This document shows positions 12,201-24,410 of a stretch of 64,000 nucleotides of DNA, in pieces. Below the pieces are notes generated by a model. The model saw nothing but the letters and a program-made list of their open reading frames with translations, did no database searches and was not told where the DNA came from. Numbering within the stretch: position 1 is the stretch's first letter; each line of letters opens with the position of its first letter. Made by a program: the position numbers and the translations under genes. Source of the stretch: Amaranthus tricolor (taxonomy: Eukaryota; Streptophyta; Magnoliopsida; Caryophyllales; Amaranthaceae); the NCBI RefSeq assembly GCF_026212465.1, contig NC_080049.1, positions 36,000,885-36,064,884 of the forward strand. Reading direction: 5' to 3'.

Positions 12201-12415
12201 CTAGTTTTTGGATGGGAAAAAGACCAAGATACAATTGAAGAATCCAAGAAAAAAGAGGAAATTGGAATTGTTTTATTGGTAAATGAGATTCCAAGGGAAA
12301 CAAGAATGAAAGAAATAGCAGCAATACATAACCCAAAACCAGAAACAATTAAATTTCTTTTTGGGTGTAATCTGTGTTGCATTTTATCTAATAATTCTGC
12401 TTTTATTGAAGCCAT
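9272..12415 (-). CDS. TBL: Trichome birefringence-like (TBL) polysaccharide O-acetyltransferase
   Basis: Five exons: 11748-12415, 10710-10902, 10422-10612, 10075-10233, 9272-9614; 517 residues. TBL proteins acetylate wall polymers (xylan, mannan, pectin or xyloglucan) in the Golgi. A type II anchor spans residues 22-45. The TBL domain starts near 165 ([20 protein letters not shown]) and includes [20 protein letters not shown]. The catalytic GDS box is [11 protein letters not shown] with Ser244; the second box [12 protein letters not shown] gives Asp486 and His489. [10 protein letters not shown] and [10 protein letters not shown] are family-typical. The start is the first true ATG; the frame extends upstream only through a GTG. 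Intron 2 has a GC donor (GAG|GCAAG), supported by phase and by conserved residues on both sides. Closest resemblance is to the TBL2/4/5 type; the acceptor polymer cannot be read from sequence. Confidence 0.93.
10279..10405. repeat. Dispersed SINE/LINE-tail-like repeat in TBL intron 3
   Basis: Begins with (ATC)n and continues with AATATCCCGCTCAAAAACAG and GGGTGAGGGAAGATGACG. The same arrangement recurs at about 59386-59530: (ATC/ATT)n, AATATCCCATTTGTAAACAG, then GGGTGAGAAAAGATGATAGA. The trinucleotide end suggests the 3' tail of a retroposon in reverse orientation. Confidence 0.5.
11134..11265. repeat. 44-bp tandem repeat, three copies
   Basis: Three identical or nearly identical head-to-tail copies starting at 11134, 11178 and 11222. 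The unit begins ATGAGCTTATGAGCTCTTCA and contains the palindromes TTATGAGCTC and GAAAGCTCG. It lies in the first intron of the TBL gene. Near identity implies recent slippage. Confidence 0.9.
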
Positions 12416-12814
12416 AACTGCTGTTCCTGCACAGCAATTTGCATGCACAATGCAGAAATTCCACACAATTTAGCCAACAGAAAACTGCGATTATAATTTA
12501 TCAATCGGTATTTTTTGAGTAACAAAATTTATAATTTTTGAAAAGCGAGTTAGTTCATCTTCTAATCATGCATTCTTGCTTTCTTTAATCTTGATTTTCT
12601 CTCTTTTGATGTAAGTATTTTACCAGTATTTTACAATTGCAGACTTGCAGAGGAAAGGAGGGAAAACCATGAAAGTGGGGTTGTTTTTAATTTGACTAAA
12701 GTGCCCTTTCTTTTACAATTGCAGGCTGATAGGCATAATACATATAGGCTATAGCAATGTGGCATGATGGTAATTATGATTGTGTACAGCCGTGCCAAAT
12801 TAAAAAGGCATTAA

Positions 12815-13312
12815 TAAAATTTGCCGCCCTTTTTATTTTATCGTCACCCTTCCTATTGAAATTACGAATTTGTTCCTAGAATTTTCACCGGACTTAATAA
12901 TACTATTATCAACTAAATTAATAAAAAAATATTAATAAAAATTAAAAATTAATTAACAACTAAATTTTAATTACTATATTATTATTATATTAAAAAATAA
13001 TTAAACATTCAAATAAATTATTTAAATTCAAAACTAATTATTATAATAACATTATCATAATATAATACTATATTAAAATAAAATAATTTATTACAACATT
13101 TATTTAAATAACAATAACTTAAAAAAAAAATTAATTAAACCAAAAAATTTCATAATTAGAAATTAAAAAAAAATTACCAGTCACACAAAAAGTGCGACTG
13201 TACCTAGAAACGAGTGGCACAAAAAGTGCAACTCGACCTACGTACAGTCACACTTTGTGCGACTGGTATTTTTTTAAAAAAATTTAATTAATTTTATTTA
13301 TATTATTATTGC

Positions 13313-13344
<32 letters not shown>

Positions 13345-13528
13345 GTGTTCTTACTCGCTTGACTGGAGCTGTCGGTGCAATTTGAGATTCTACTGATGAT
13401 GCTGAGCCTTTCGATGAACAAGAAGATGGCAACCTCTTGCATTCTAACTGCTTTCTAGGTCTTCCCCTCCCCCTTGCCATGGCTGGTTTCTTGTGAAACC
13501 AGGAGATAATTTTTCTAGAGAGAGGTTC

Positions 13529-13562
<34 letters not shown>

Positions 13563-13642
13563 GTGATTGTTATTATTATTATTAAATTTTTATTTTTGTT
13601 TTAATTATTATATTTAATTTATTTTTTTAAATATTTTTATTA

Positions 13643-13687
<45 letters not shown>

Positions 13688-13810
13688 TGTATAAATAAGA
13701 AAATTCAAGTCCAGTGGCAAAGTTATAATTTTTTAAATTTTAGGGGTAAATTCGTAATTTTATTAGGAGGGGTAGCGATAAAATGAAAAGGGTGGCGAAC
13801 TTTAAGAATC
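12815..13810. mobile_element. TIR element with palindrome and captured ORF fragment (copy 2)
   Basis: Left TIR near 12821 (TTGCCGCCCTTTTTATTTTA, then TCGTCACCC) and right TIR ending near 13803 (GGGTAGCGATAAAATGAAAA, then GGGTGGCGAACTTT) are inverted matches extending over about 60 bp, including AAATTACGAATTT. The same termini bound the element at 3475-4650. Contents: AT-rich DNA, a ~90-bp palindrome (13178-13270; arms ACCAGTCRCAC... and ...GTGCGACTGGT), long (ATT)n arrays at 13300-13345, 13530-13585 and 13645-13690, and between them a non-repetitive GC-richer patch (13345-13530). No transposase. Confidence 0.7.
13345..13480 (-). pseudogene. Captured gene fragment, AT-hook-like N-terminus
   Basis: From the ATG at 13480 the minus strand reads MARGRGRPRKQLECKRLPSS and continues with a Ser-rich stretch to about VKRVRT, after which it enters the (ATT)n array and loses meaning. 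GRGRPRK is a textbook AT-hook core. An upstream, leader-like sequence extends to about 13530. Being enclosed by microsatellites inside a TIR element, it looks like a transduplicated exon (Pack-type) or the N-terminus of a retroelement protein; I cannot decide which. Unlikely to make a working protein. Confidence 0.45.
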
Positions 13811-14575
13811 GGGAATCAAAAACTCTTACCCGGACATCATTGCATCTGATGTCGTATCATGTCGTCCTAAAAATAGATTGTACCTATACTGCTAGGGCAC
13901 TCTCATGCCGACTAGGTTTTGATCGCGTCCACCTTCAAGCTTGTTACAAACGGCAAAATGTACCACATTATGTTTGGTTGTTAATAAAGAATGGTAATGA
14001 GAATGATCAGTAACATAGATTTTTAAGGAATGTACCATGTCATTATCAAGAGATTTCTCAACCAAAATTACATTAACTTTTCATTATAATTTCCATCATT
14101 TTTTGTCGACAGCCAAACGAGCAAACATACATCGAACTTTTGCATGGAATACATCTTATACAGGAGTAATTACATTTCTCAACCTCTTAACACTTTCGGA
14201 GTCATGCTCCAAAATTAAAACCTCAAAGGCTCAAAACTTCTTTGCATAAGCTAAAAAAAGATACAACCCACCTAATTCTAATTCTTATACATTCCTTCAT
14301 ATATTCCTTTTTACAGATTGAATTACACTCTATTGACATCAATCAAATGCTATGTTTCTTCCTCACCGAAAATCCTTGCAACTCAAGTGGAAGAAAGTGA
14401 GGTCGAGAAGCTAACTACCCAAACCAAAGGCCTTAAAGTCGGGATTTTCATCACTATAGGACCGGACAATCTAGTTCCCGCGAATATTAGAGTACCTCTG
14501 ATTATTGAGATTGAGAGTTAGTGAATGTCACCATAAACACAGGCGCCATAAATCCTCGAGCAAAACTAAGGTGTA
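13811..14575. other. Spacer downstream of the receptor kinase
   Basis: No recognised coding sequence. The part nearest 14575 is the probable 3'UTR of the minus-strand receptor kinase gene. Short open frames here show no family resemblance. Confidence 0.4.
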
Positions 14576-17500
14576 TCATCTCGGGCCTGAAAGTTCCATA
14601 GCTTCAACCACAAGTGAAGATTCTTCTATGTAATCGGAGTAACGTTGTGGTTCACTAGACCTCGATCTCGGGGTCTCGTTTCTTTGTGAAGCCTCCCATT
14701 TGTCGGCCAACCCATCACCTTCCAACATTCGTAGAACTTCTGACATTTTTGGACGATGAGAGGGATTGAATTGAGTACATAATAGCGCTACCTGTGCCAT
14801 TTCGGCTAATTCCATCCTGTCGTAGTTGTTCTTCAAGTCTTTATCTACTAACTGGTTGAGCTTCCCCTCGTTGTGCAGCTTCTTTACCTGTACATTACGC
14901 ACACAATTAAGCAATCAAAAAATAATTTAAAGGGAACTTCACGAGTATTGCTCACAAAAATGACATATTTCGTACCCAATCAAGCATGACTCCTTTCTGG
15001 TTAGATGCTCGGCCAAAATCCAAGGCCTTCTCTCCAGTGATCAGCTCAAGAAGCAAGATTCCGTACCCAAAGACATCAGTTTTCTCAGAAGACTGGCCTG
15101 TGCACAGATATTCCGGAGCAATATGCCCAACAGTGCCACGAACAGCCGTTGTAACATGGGAATCACGGTGATCCAACAGCTTTGCTAGCCCAAAATCACC
15201 AACAACAGCCTCAAAGTCTTCATCAAGCAGGATGTTCGCTGCCTTGACATCACGATGGATTATTTTAGGGTCACACTGCTCATGTAGATACAGCAGTCCC
15301 CTTGCTGTTCCTAACGCAATCCTCCTTCGTCTTGACCAGTCTAAGACAGGTCTACCATGATTGTGATCTACAACGAGGATATGTATCAGCTTGTACACAA
15401 TAAGACTCGTATAAGAAAAGAGTTGACTGCACATAAACTTGATGAGATTCCATCCTAAAAGCAATCCTAAAACCAATTGGTATTAGGAGGAGCAGTCGAT
15501 GTGGGATACATGTGGGTTATTTTTCAACAAGCTTGTTGATGACACATATGAATGTGTATTTAAAAGTTGGTAGTTAAGCGTAAAAATGCGATAGGGAGTA
15601 AATTTAAGCACATTAACAAAACAAAGCAAACGCATGAAGTATATCAAGAAGTTAACCTTTTAACCGAGATGCTACGCTACCATTCGACATATAAGGGTAG
15701 ACAAGAAGCCGTTCATTTTCAGTGGAACAGAACCCACAAAGCCGAAGAAGATTCCGATGAACAGCTAGACTAATAGTTTCAACTTCCGTCTGAAACTGGA
15801 TTTCCCCGGCAGTAATGTTATAGTCCTTCAATCTTTTCACCGCGACTATTGTTCCATCACTTAGGATGCCCTTGTATACTATGCCGAATCCTCCTCTTCC
15901 TAGTATGTTTTTCGTGCTAAAATGACCAGTTGCAGAACGCAACTCTTTGAAACTATATCTCTTCAAATGGCCAAGACAGATCTCAGGATCATATTGTTCT
16001 GCTAAACAAGAAATTATCAGCTAAAAGTAGAATCTAACTAAACAACAAAACACTGTAACTACGAAAAAATCAACCAAGATTCCAAAAGTAAGGAAAACCC
16101 AATGATTATAATGCGTTTTATGCCTCGAATCAGATGCACATTTTTAAAAACGAGCTACCACGAAAACTATCTCTTTTTCCATACATTATGTTACCAACTT
16201 TCGATACGAGTAAGTTGTAGTTCTAATTTCTGGGAAAAAGTACTATACTCGGAGGGAGATCTCTAATTTTTCTATTGAATAATTTGCGAATTATAGCCTT
16301 AAACTTTAGCACTTTTGCGAATTACAGCCTTAATGTTTGTTTTTTGCGAATTATAGCCACCCAAGTATCAAAATCTATAGTGTTCAAGCCAAATCACAAA
16401 ATTTCGACCATTTTGGTGGACGGAATTTATGTTAAGTAGTCGAAATTCTGTTATTCGGCTTAAACACCGTAAACTTTGATACTTTGGTGGCTGTAAAAGT
16501 CCAAAAGTTTAAGGTTTTAATTCACAAATTATTTTTTTTTATATTCCAAATGTGCAATATGCTTCATTTTACTCAAAAATTCTCAAGCTCTTGAGAACTA
16601 TAACCAACACTTTACTAAGAAAAAAACTTCATATAAAACCTCAAAAATCTCTACATTTTTAGCATGAAACAAAAAATGTGCATATTCATTAATAATTCAA
16701 GGAGAAGAATTTAAAGAGCTGACGGATGACAAACCATTAACATCAAAGAAAATCTGTCTCCTACGGCCATAACACCACCAAACGCCGAGCATAATGACAG
16801 CTAGAGTCAAAAGAGAAGCACTACAGCCAACACCGATTGCTACAGCAGCACGATGATTCTTCCTGCCAGATTTTGATTGAGCTGCAAAAGCACAAAGTGG
16901 CCATGATTTGACAATGGTTAAAGCATAAAGGCAAGAACATGAAAGCACCTTAAATTGTCCAAGGCAAAAATTTGTTTAGTTGCACCTTTTGACAATCAAT
17001 AAAAGGGTATATATTCTTTGAATAGATACCTCTAAGAGTATCTGGCGGAAAGGACAGGGGCTCAGGAGATACCACAGAGCAGTTAGTACTCGAGCTTGTT
17101 CCACATATCAAAGGGTTGCCGATAATCCTGAAACAAGCAATATTATAGCGAAATTTCTATTACGAAAGTTATATTATGTGGGCAAGCATGATGCCACACA
17201 GACAGCTGATCTATAGAAAGCTTACTTGAAGGTCCGGGTGGATATTTTAGGCAAGGAGCCACTTAAATTGTTGAATGAAAGATCCCTGCAATCGATTCAA
17301 ACACGCAAAATGATGATCCCAAATTTAAGCGAAGAGTGTGCCATCTCAAACCACATTTGGCAAATTAAATGACAATGAAGTTCAAAGGGTAACTTACACA
17401 AGAGTCAGACTTTCAATTTTTGAGAGAGATTCAGGGCAAGGTCCGGTAAGGCTGTTGTTGTTTAGCCGCCTGACTTGTACAAAAGAGGCAAAAGAACATG

Positions 17501-19752
17501 ACAATCAATACAAGAAAATTACTTCAAAATCAAAATGACAAAAGTGGAAAGATTTTAAACAGAGTATATAACACATCTTGGAGCCTCAACTTTAAAAGCG
17601 TGGATACAGTCTTCCACTTGAAACGAGGGATGGATGAGATTTGAACCCGTAAATTTGGCTTTTAATACCATGTCATGTGACTCACACCAACTCAACCAAG
17701 ATCTTAATCCAATGGCTGAGGCCCCAAGATACGTCATATACTCTATTATTTACCTTAAATTTATGAAAAGAGGGATAAATTGCATGATAGCTGCAATGAG
17801 AAGGAAACTTACAAGTAATTTAAAATTTTCAAATCTCCTAAAGAGCTGGGTATCGTCCCAGTGAAAGAATTATTTGAAAGATCCAAGGTCTGAAGCATCT
17901 CCAACTTTCCAAGCTCAGGAGGAATGGAACCAGATATTGCATTGTTTTGTAGCAACCTACTCAAGGCATTAATGAGTAACATTACCGGTGTGGTTCTAGG
18001 CATGTGCAAGGTGTCCAAGGTGCACAAAACACCTTATATTAAGAGGCATCAAATATTAAGTGACATTAATTTACATAAACTTTAATTTATTTCAGCCCGT
18101 CTTGTATGAGAGACGGTCCATACAAAAGGCTCATTAGTACAAAAACATTAAAAAAAAGAAAAGATAAATAAATTCTCACTTGTACAAGAAGCAGTTTTTT
18201 ATAAATAGTTTGGGCTGACTCAATTGAAGTCGTCTCACGGTAAGACAGCCTCAATAGAGAATTAGTGAATTTAGTTTAGTTACTTGTTTTTAGCCCTTAA
18301 AAATTCAAAAAAAATGTAAACTAAACAGGCCTAAAAACTATTGTGTATTTTTACTCCGCCATGAATAACACACATAATCGCCTGAATTACATAGCTAAGA
18401 TGCAAATTTTGGCAAAAACCCCTTAAGAAACTGATACAGAAAATACCAGAGCAACTAAAAATACAGGACACTCAGGAAGTAAAATAAAATACTTACACAG
18501 ATTCCAATTTAGTGAGGTTCCGAATAGCAGGAGATAACATCCCAGATAAACTTTGACTAGGAAGGCCCCTAAAGAACAAATCAACTTATCAAAATAAGTA
18601 GTCAATTAAGAATTATGGCTCTCTACTGAATAGGTAAAATTGAATCAACATACAGGGAAGAAACATAGCCATCTGTAGAGCAAGTAATCATTCTCCAGCT
18701 GCAAGGATCTACAGCATTGATGTCCCAATTCTCAAGAACATTATAAGGATCCTTCAGTCCATTTTTTATGGTCATCAAGGCAACAACTGAAAAGATTTTG
18801 CAGAAACAAAAAGAATTACATGTTCATATCATAACAAATAAAATTTCATACTGTCAAGAAACCAACTCAACCAAAAGCTTACGCCGATGGCTAAGGCCCC
18901 AAGATATGATTTTATACTCTAACACGCCCCCTCACACGAAAGTCCTTTGGGCAAGAAGTGTGGATGAGACACAGACCCTCCTCATACCCGGTGCTGAATA
19001 TTCCACTTTAAACGAAGTGTGGTTGAGATTCGAACCCGTGACCACTTGTCACAGTGGCTTCTAATACCATATCAAGGGACCAACTCTAAGCTTTTGGTTG
19101 AGGCCCTAGCATATGTTATATACTCTAACACCACCAGCAAGAACTACAACTAAACATTCTCAATCAGAGTATATAATGTGTGGCTTCAACCATCCTAGAC
19201 TTAAGCTTTCGATTGAGTTGATTTCAACGTGGTATCAGAGTGGCTAATGGCCTTAGCCCCGGGTAATGTTATATACTCTATCATTATAGAAAAGAAAATT
19301 TGAGAAGTTTGTGATGGAAAAACTGTTATACAGAGACATGAAACCACTTCTACACAGAAAGACAAAGATTTGATTAAATGAAGTGCCAAAAGCCAACTGA
19401 AGAGCAGAATTAATATTATTGTGGCCCCTTTAAAAAATTAGGTGGAGAACAAGAAGGGAATTTATTTCTGAACCTCAAATGGAAATTAACAAATTACACA
19501 CACACATTAATGAGCAAGAATCTGATTGGAGATGAAACATAAATTTCTAGCCAACTGCAATAAAGAAATTCTACAAAATTTCAACTTATAAAAGCAATTA
19601 ATGAGGAACAAAAATTATAAGAAAGGGACTAAATATAACTAACCTTCATAGTTTACACCAGTAGGTGATAAAGTTGCACAAACAGCCCCCAAAGAAATCA
19701 GGAAAAACAATCCTAATGTGATAATCTGCATTCTTTTTCTCTCAATCTTCAT
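14576..19752 (-). CDS. NIK: LRR receptor-like kinase of the NIK (NSP-interacting kinase) group, subfamily LRR II
   Basis: Eleven exons: 19644-19752, 18654-18786, 18497-18568, 17813-17956, 17398-17469, 17226-17285, 17030-17127, 16735-16881, 15657-15998, 14976-15367, 14576-14887; 626 residues. Order: signal peptide (1-25), LRR N-cap ([17 protein letters not shown] and [11 protein letters not shown]), about five LRRs in 72-bp exon units, a paired-Cys patch, membrane span 241-267, kinase. Visible kinase residues: glycine loop GRGGFG (312-317), Lys333, HRD at 430-432, DFG at 450-452, APE at 476-478. The activation segment has Thr465, Thr466 and Thr471, matching the regulatory threonines of NIK1. 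The C-terminus MELSGPR is the NIK signature. NIKs act at the plasma membrane in immune and antiviral translation-suppression signalling; that role is by homology. Which paralogue (NIK1, 2 or 3) is open. Confidence 0.95.
17565..17760. repeat. AGAGTATATAAC-ended dispersed repeat in NIK intron 4
   Basis: Begins AGAGTATATAACACATCTTG and ends near AAGATACGTCATATACTCT, i.e. with inverted ends. Internally on the minus strand it reads CATGGTATTAAAAGCC, then ACGGGTTCAAATCTC, which resembles a tRNA-type B box. Related copies are in NIK intron 1 (about 18850-19285) and at 39455-39690; fragments at 11104-11130 and 63225-63375. Confidence 0.6.
18850..19285. repeat. Clustered copies of the same repeat in NIK intron 1
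   Basis: At least two overlapping copies. The signature phrases are CCAAGATATGATTTTATACT, GGTGCTGAATATTCCACTTT, GAGATTCGAACCCGTGACCA (inverse of a perfect GGTTCGAATC-like B box) and repeated TATATACTCT ends. It is non-coding and spliced out. Confidence 0.55.
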
Positions 19753-21940
19753 GGTAATTCATGCAGTTAATTTACAGCTTCAAATGAGCAAAACCCACTT
19801 AAAAATATAACCCAAAAAAAAAAAGATCTCATTTTTCCTCAAAATTTCAATTCATTTTCCTGAAAAACTGGATTTTCGACATATTGCCTTATCCAAAGCC
19901 ACTTTTGTGTTTTTTTTTCCCTACAAAGTGACCTCAAATTGGGAATCCCAGAAACTCAACTATCATTACAATGACTTTCTCAACCTCCACTCTGTATAAG
20001 ACCCAAAAAAGTAGGATTTTTCTAATTTACTGGTAAATAAAAATTGCCCAGATGGTTAAAACTCACTATTTCAAGAAATTGTTTGCATAAGAAGCAAAAA
20101 AGACAGGATCTTTACAAATATGCTGCTCAATGAGAATTGCCTAGATAGTAAAAACTCACTATTTCAAGCAATTCTTGCAAAAGAAGCAGTGTTTTTGGTC
20201 AGAAAGTGATTCAAAATCAGAACCCACTTGAAGAAGGATGAAACAAAACACAACAAAGAGGATGAGCATAAAACTTTTTAGAGAAACAAGAAAAAAAACT
20301 CTGAATTTTCTGAGATCTAGAAACCCAATAAATATTTCTTTTAAAAAATTTCTCCTCTCTGAGTACTTTGCTATCCAAAAATATTAGCAATAACTGATCC
20401 CCACAAATTCTTTCATGTGAAGGTGTGTTAATTTGGGTTTTAGTTTGCTGCACTCTTTCAATAAGAGTGATTCCATTTCTTCATCATTTTATCTTTTTTT
20501 TTTCTCTTTTTATTTATCTCTCAAACCAACCCACACAAAAGCAAGCAAATAGGATCAAAATCAGTGTGGTGTTCCACTGATTCACAGAAGCAACCAAACA
20601 AACAGAGTCCCCCAATATACTGCCAAAATGAGGGGGATATTTGCTTATAAAAAAGGGGGGAAATTTGAGTACTGTTTTTCTTTTATTATGATTCTATTTC
20701 ACCTTCGTGTATAGTTAGTGTAGTAGCTACATTTGTATGGATATGAGAATTAAAAAAGTGATTGACCTATATTGTAGTTGATTGTTTACTTTATAGAGTA
20801 TAGTATTTTATTATTGTTAATTGAAAAAGAAAAAGAAAAATAGGTTGTTAGGTTATTTTATAGAGTATAATATAGTATTTTATTATAGAGTATAGGGTAG
20901 GATAAAAATAGGAGTAGGTAGAACTTTAAATGATTGTTTCATTACTAAAAACGAAAATGTAGCAAGTAATATGAAATCGCCAAAAAATGAAAATGTAGCG
21001 GGTATTATGGAATGGAGGAAGTATTTGCTTCCTGTATTTGATCCAATTCACTTATTCAATTTTTAATATCTTTAATTGTACATAATTAAAAATTATAGAA
21101 AGTTGATATAAATAATATTTGCATTAAGACGAATCAAACAAAATTTCACTTGACTATGTTTTAACTTATAGATTAATAATAAATACAAATTAAGAGTAAG
21201 AGATAAATAGTATAAAAAAAATAAATAAGACATTACTAGTGAACTGGAAGAAGTATTTGACTTCTAATTATTGACCAAAATTTAATAGTTGTATTACTGA
21301 AAAGCTAATACTTATAATTAAGATTTTAAGTGACAATTAGTTATTAATTGTTGTTGCTTTACAGTATAACTTTTGTTTATGGCTAGGTTATTTACCATTT
21401 ATAAATAAAAAATAGTTAAAAGCTAACAAAAAAAAACAAGTTATCTCAAAAAAAAAAAAAAAAAAAGCCATTTATAAATGCACTCTTTATTTTTTGTTAC
21501 CATTATTCTATCATGTCATCATATCATACAATAATTACTTTTTTGTATAGATTTAAATTTTAGAAAGAAAATTCAAAGATAAATTAAGTATTTATATGAT
21601 TTTATTAATACAACCCTATATATACCGAAATTAGAATCTAACGTGCTTAATTACAGCACGTGTCATAATCATAGTAAAGTTATATTTACATATATATTCA
21701 TGATTACAATAATATGCATTATGAGAGTTTTTATCGTGATTAATTCTATTTTTAATTTATAATAAACATATTTCTATTTGTCACGTTTTAGATTGCTATA
21801 TATTTCATGTTTTAATGCCCCACTTAACTTAGTATATTTCATTTTAAAGAAATAATCCTCACAACTTTTAATGGTTTTCAGTCACATAATTTTTTTCTTT
21901 TAACATTATCATTTTATTTTAATAAGTTTATTTAGTAGAA
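19753..21940. other. NIK upstream region and intergenic DNA
   Basis: 19753-20650 is the likely NIK leader and promoter. It contains a ~90-bp imperfect direct repeat (about 20008-20095 and 20100-20190) marked by TAAAACTCACTATTTCAAG. From about 20990 to 21265 there is a MITE copy with the phrase TTAAGACGAATCAAACAAAA. The rest is AT-rich with no gene recognised. Confidence 0.45.
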
Positions 21941-21989
21941 TTGTGTCACTACTTTTTTTTAATTTTAATAACTATACTGTTTTTTATAA

Positions 21990-22765
21990 TCGTATACAAA
22001 CAGATTGGCTCAAGTGGCAAACAAACACCGCAGTGCTATGTGATAGAAAATTCCCAAGCAAGTTAAAAAGAAAATTTTATCGGGCGGCAATCAGATCTGC
22101 TCAGCTATATGGGACCGAACGTTGGCCCATAAAGAAGATTTTCAAACATAAGATGGAAATTACGGAAATGCGTATGCTGAGGTAGATGCGTGGGCACACT
22201 TTAATGGATCGAATTAGAAACCAAGAGTTTAGGGACAAACTAGGGGTAGCCCCTATATCTGGAAAAATGCGCGAAAATAGTTTGAAGTGGTTTGACCATG
22301 TGCAGAGAAAGACTTTCGACGCACCGGTGAGGAGGGTAGAAAGTATTATAGTAAAGGGTAAGAGGAGTCGAAGAAGACCCAGAAGAATTTGGGAAGAGTT
22401 GACTTGTATTAGTTAAACCTCTCTGTGGACCTGACTAGAGATAGGAGCAGTTGGAGACACCATATCCATGTCTTAGATTACTGATGTCCTCTTAGTTTAA
22501 CATTTTTAGTGTTCTTAACCAACTGCTTTTAACGTTTCCTTTCTTTTAGCGCTTTGTTTTTTTTTTTTGTAGTGGTTTTTATTTTTGTAGGCCTTTAAGT
22601 TATCTTTCATGTGTAATCACGTCTATTTATCTTTCTCGAGCCGAGGGACTTCTTTGGCCACGCTTTCTTTTACGAATATGAGTTGTCGCTGTCTTTTCCT
22701 CCCAAACCCTAACCTTAGTTTTCTATAAGCGAGATACATTAAATAAGATGATGATGACGACGATT
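21990..22765 (+). pseudogene. RTE-type LINE 3' end, reverse-transcriptase ORF remnant
   Basis: The plus strand encodes the C-terminus of a non-LTR retrotransposon polyprotein in two pieces of one frame: a first part with CDRKFPSKLKRKFYRAAIRS and RMLR, an in-frame TAG (at 22183) where the family has Trp, then MRGHTLMDRIRNQEFRDKLG, LKWFDHVQRKTFDAPVRRVE and RRRPRRIWEELT. The 3'UTR has the plant RTE-like phrase GAGCCGAGGGACTTCTTTGG, and the element ends with ATGATGATGACGACG near 22765. 5'-truncated and dead. Confidence 0.85.
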
Positions 22766-22769
22766 TTTT

Positions 22770-23720
22770 TTATAACTATACATGACAATATGTTAGCAAG
22801 AACACTAAAGAATTACTCCTATTAAATTAGAGATTGAAGCGGAGAAAATATATTTTAATTAGAATAATAATTTAAACAATTTATTAATTGTACTAAGTAT
22901 TTTTGTTAAGGAGAATAATTGGGGTTACATAAAGTTTAGTGGAGAAAAACAATAAAGTAGGGTGATGGGATTGAGGGGATGTATGGGACTTTGAAATTTG
23001 AGCAGAAGAATTCAGAGAGAACAATTGGATGTTTTGTGGTAAAAGTGATGGACAAAATTTTTAAAATAATTTACATTGGTTACTCTTATTCTTTTTATAA
23101 AAGAAAAAGTTTTTTTGGCAGGTCACGTGCCCGAGTTGTCTATCTGATTTGTGTTGCCTTTGCCCTTTTTGGTGCCAAACTTTTTTGACTCCTTGGTTGC
23201 AATTTTTTGAGAGATTATTTTATTTGTTTGATCTAATACATACTCTCTCTGTTTTTTTTTATTTTTCATTTTGACTTTTTCACAAATATTAAAGAAGATA
23301 GAATTTTTGAGTTGTAGTTTGTGTTATTTTAATTAAATATTAGTGTAAATTAATGATTGTATTGGAAGTATGAGGTTATAGTGGGTATTATTTTAATTAA
23401 ATAGTAGTGTAAAGTAATGATTATATTGAAAGTATGAGAGAGAAAATAATTATAAATAAAAGAAAATGGGTACATTAAAAGAAAATGGGGGAGTTTAAGG
23501 GGTAAAAGTGGGATAAAAACTTTCTAAAAATAGAAAGTATTCTAGAGTGGAAGAACTTTTGAAACTACCCGTTATAGTAACGTGAAAGATAAAAAAAGAA
23601 CGGAGGGGGTACTTAATATCATAAAATAAATATTTACAAGTTTAAAATGATTAATTAAAAAGGTTGATCATATAGATTCATTATATGGTGTGTCTATTTT
23701 TTATAAGTTTTAATAATTTT
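22770..23720. other. Intergenic, MITE fragments only
   Basis: AT-rich. 23235-23615 has a Stowaway-like end (ACGGAGGGGGTACTTAA near 23600), matched roughly by ACTCTCTCTGTTTTTTTTTA near 23241. A short frame at 22979-23188 shows no family resemblance. No gene recognised. Confidence 0.4.
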
Positions 23721-23726
23721 TAGAGA

Positions 23727-23805
23727 AAATTATAATAAACTACCTATTCTATACCCCTCTTTGCAAAAAACTACCTTATCTAAAATTTTTTGCAAAAAAC
23801 TACTT

Positions 23806-23875
<70 letters not shown>

Positions 23876-23896
23876 TAATAATAAAAATAAAAATAA

Positions 23897-23947
<51 letters not shown>

Positions 23948-24053
23948 TAAAAAGTAAAAATAAAAAAAATAAATAATGATAATAAAAATATAAAAATTTT
24001 TTTCAAAATTTTTTTATAAATTATTATTATTATTATTTTTATTTTTGTTTTTA

Positions 24054-24121
<68 letters not shown>

Positions 24122-24173
24122 GTTATTATTATTATTATTAATTTTTATATTATTATTATTTTTATTTTTCCAA

Positions 24174-24221
<48 letters not shown>

Positions 24222-24321
24222 GTTATTATTATTATTATTAATTTTTATATTATTATTATTTTTATTTTTCCAATTTTTTTTTATTATTATTATTTTTATT
24301 TTTATTTTTTTTTATTTTTAC

Positions 24322-24353
<32 letters not shown>

Positions 24354-24369
24354 TTTATTTTTATTATTA

Positions 24370-24410
<41 letters not shown>

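Noticed and set aside
12416..12466. Upstream extension of the TBL protein ([11 protein letters not shown]...)
   Set aside because: The frame there begins at a GTG, not ATG, and lies in the probable leader; the ATG at 12415 gives a normal type II anchor.
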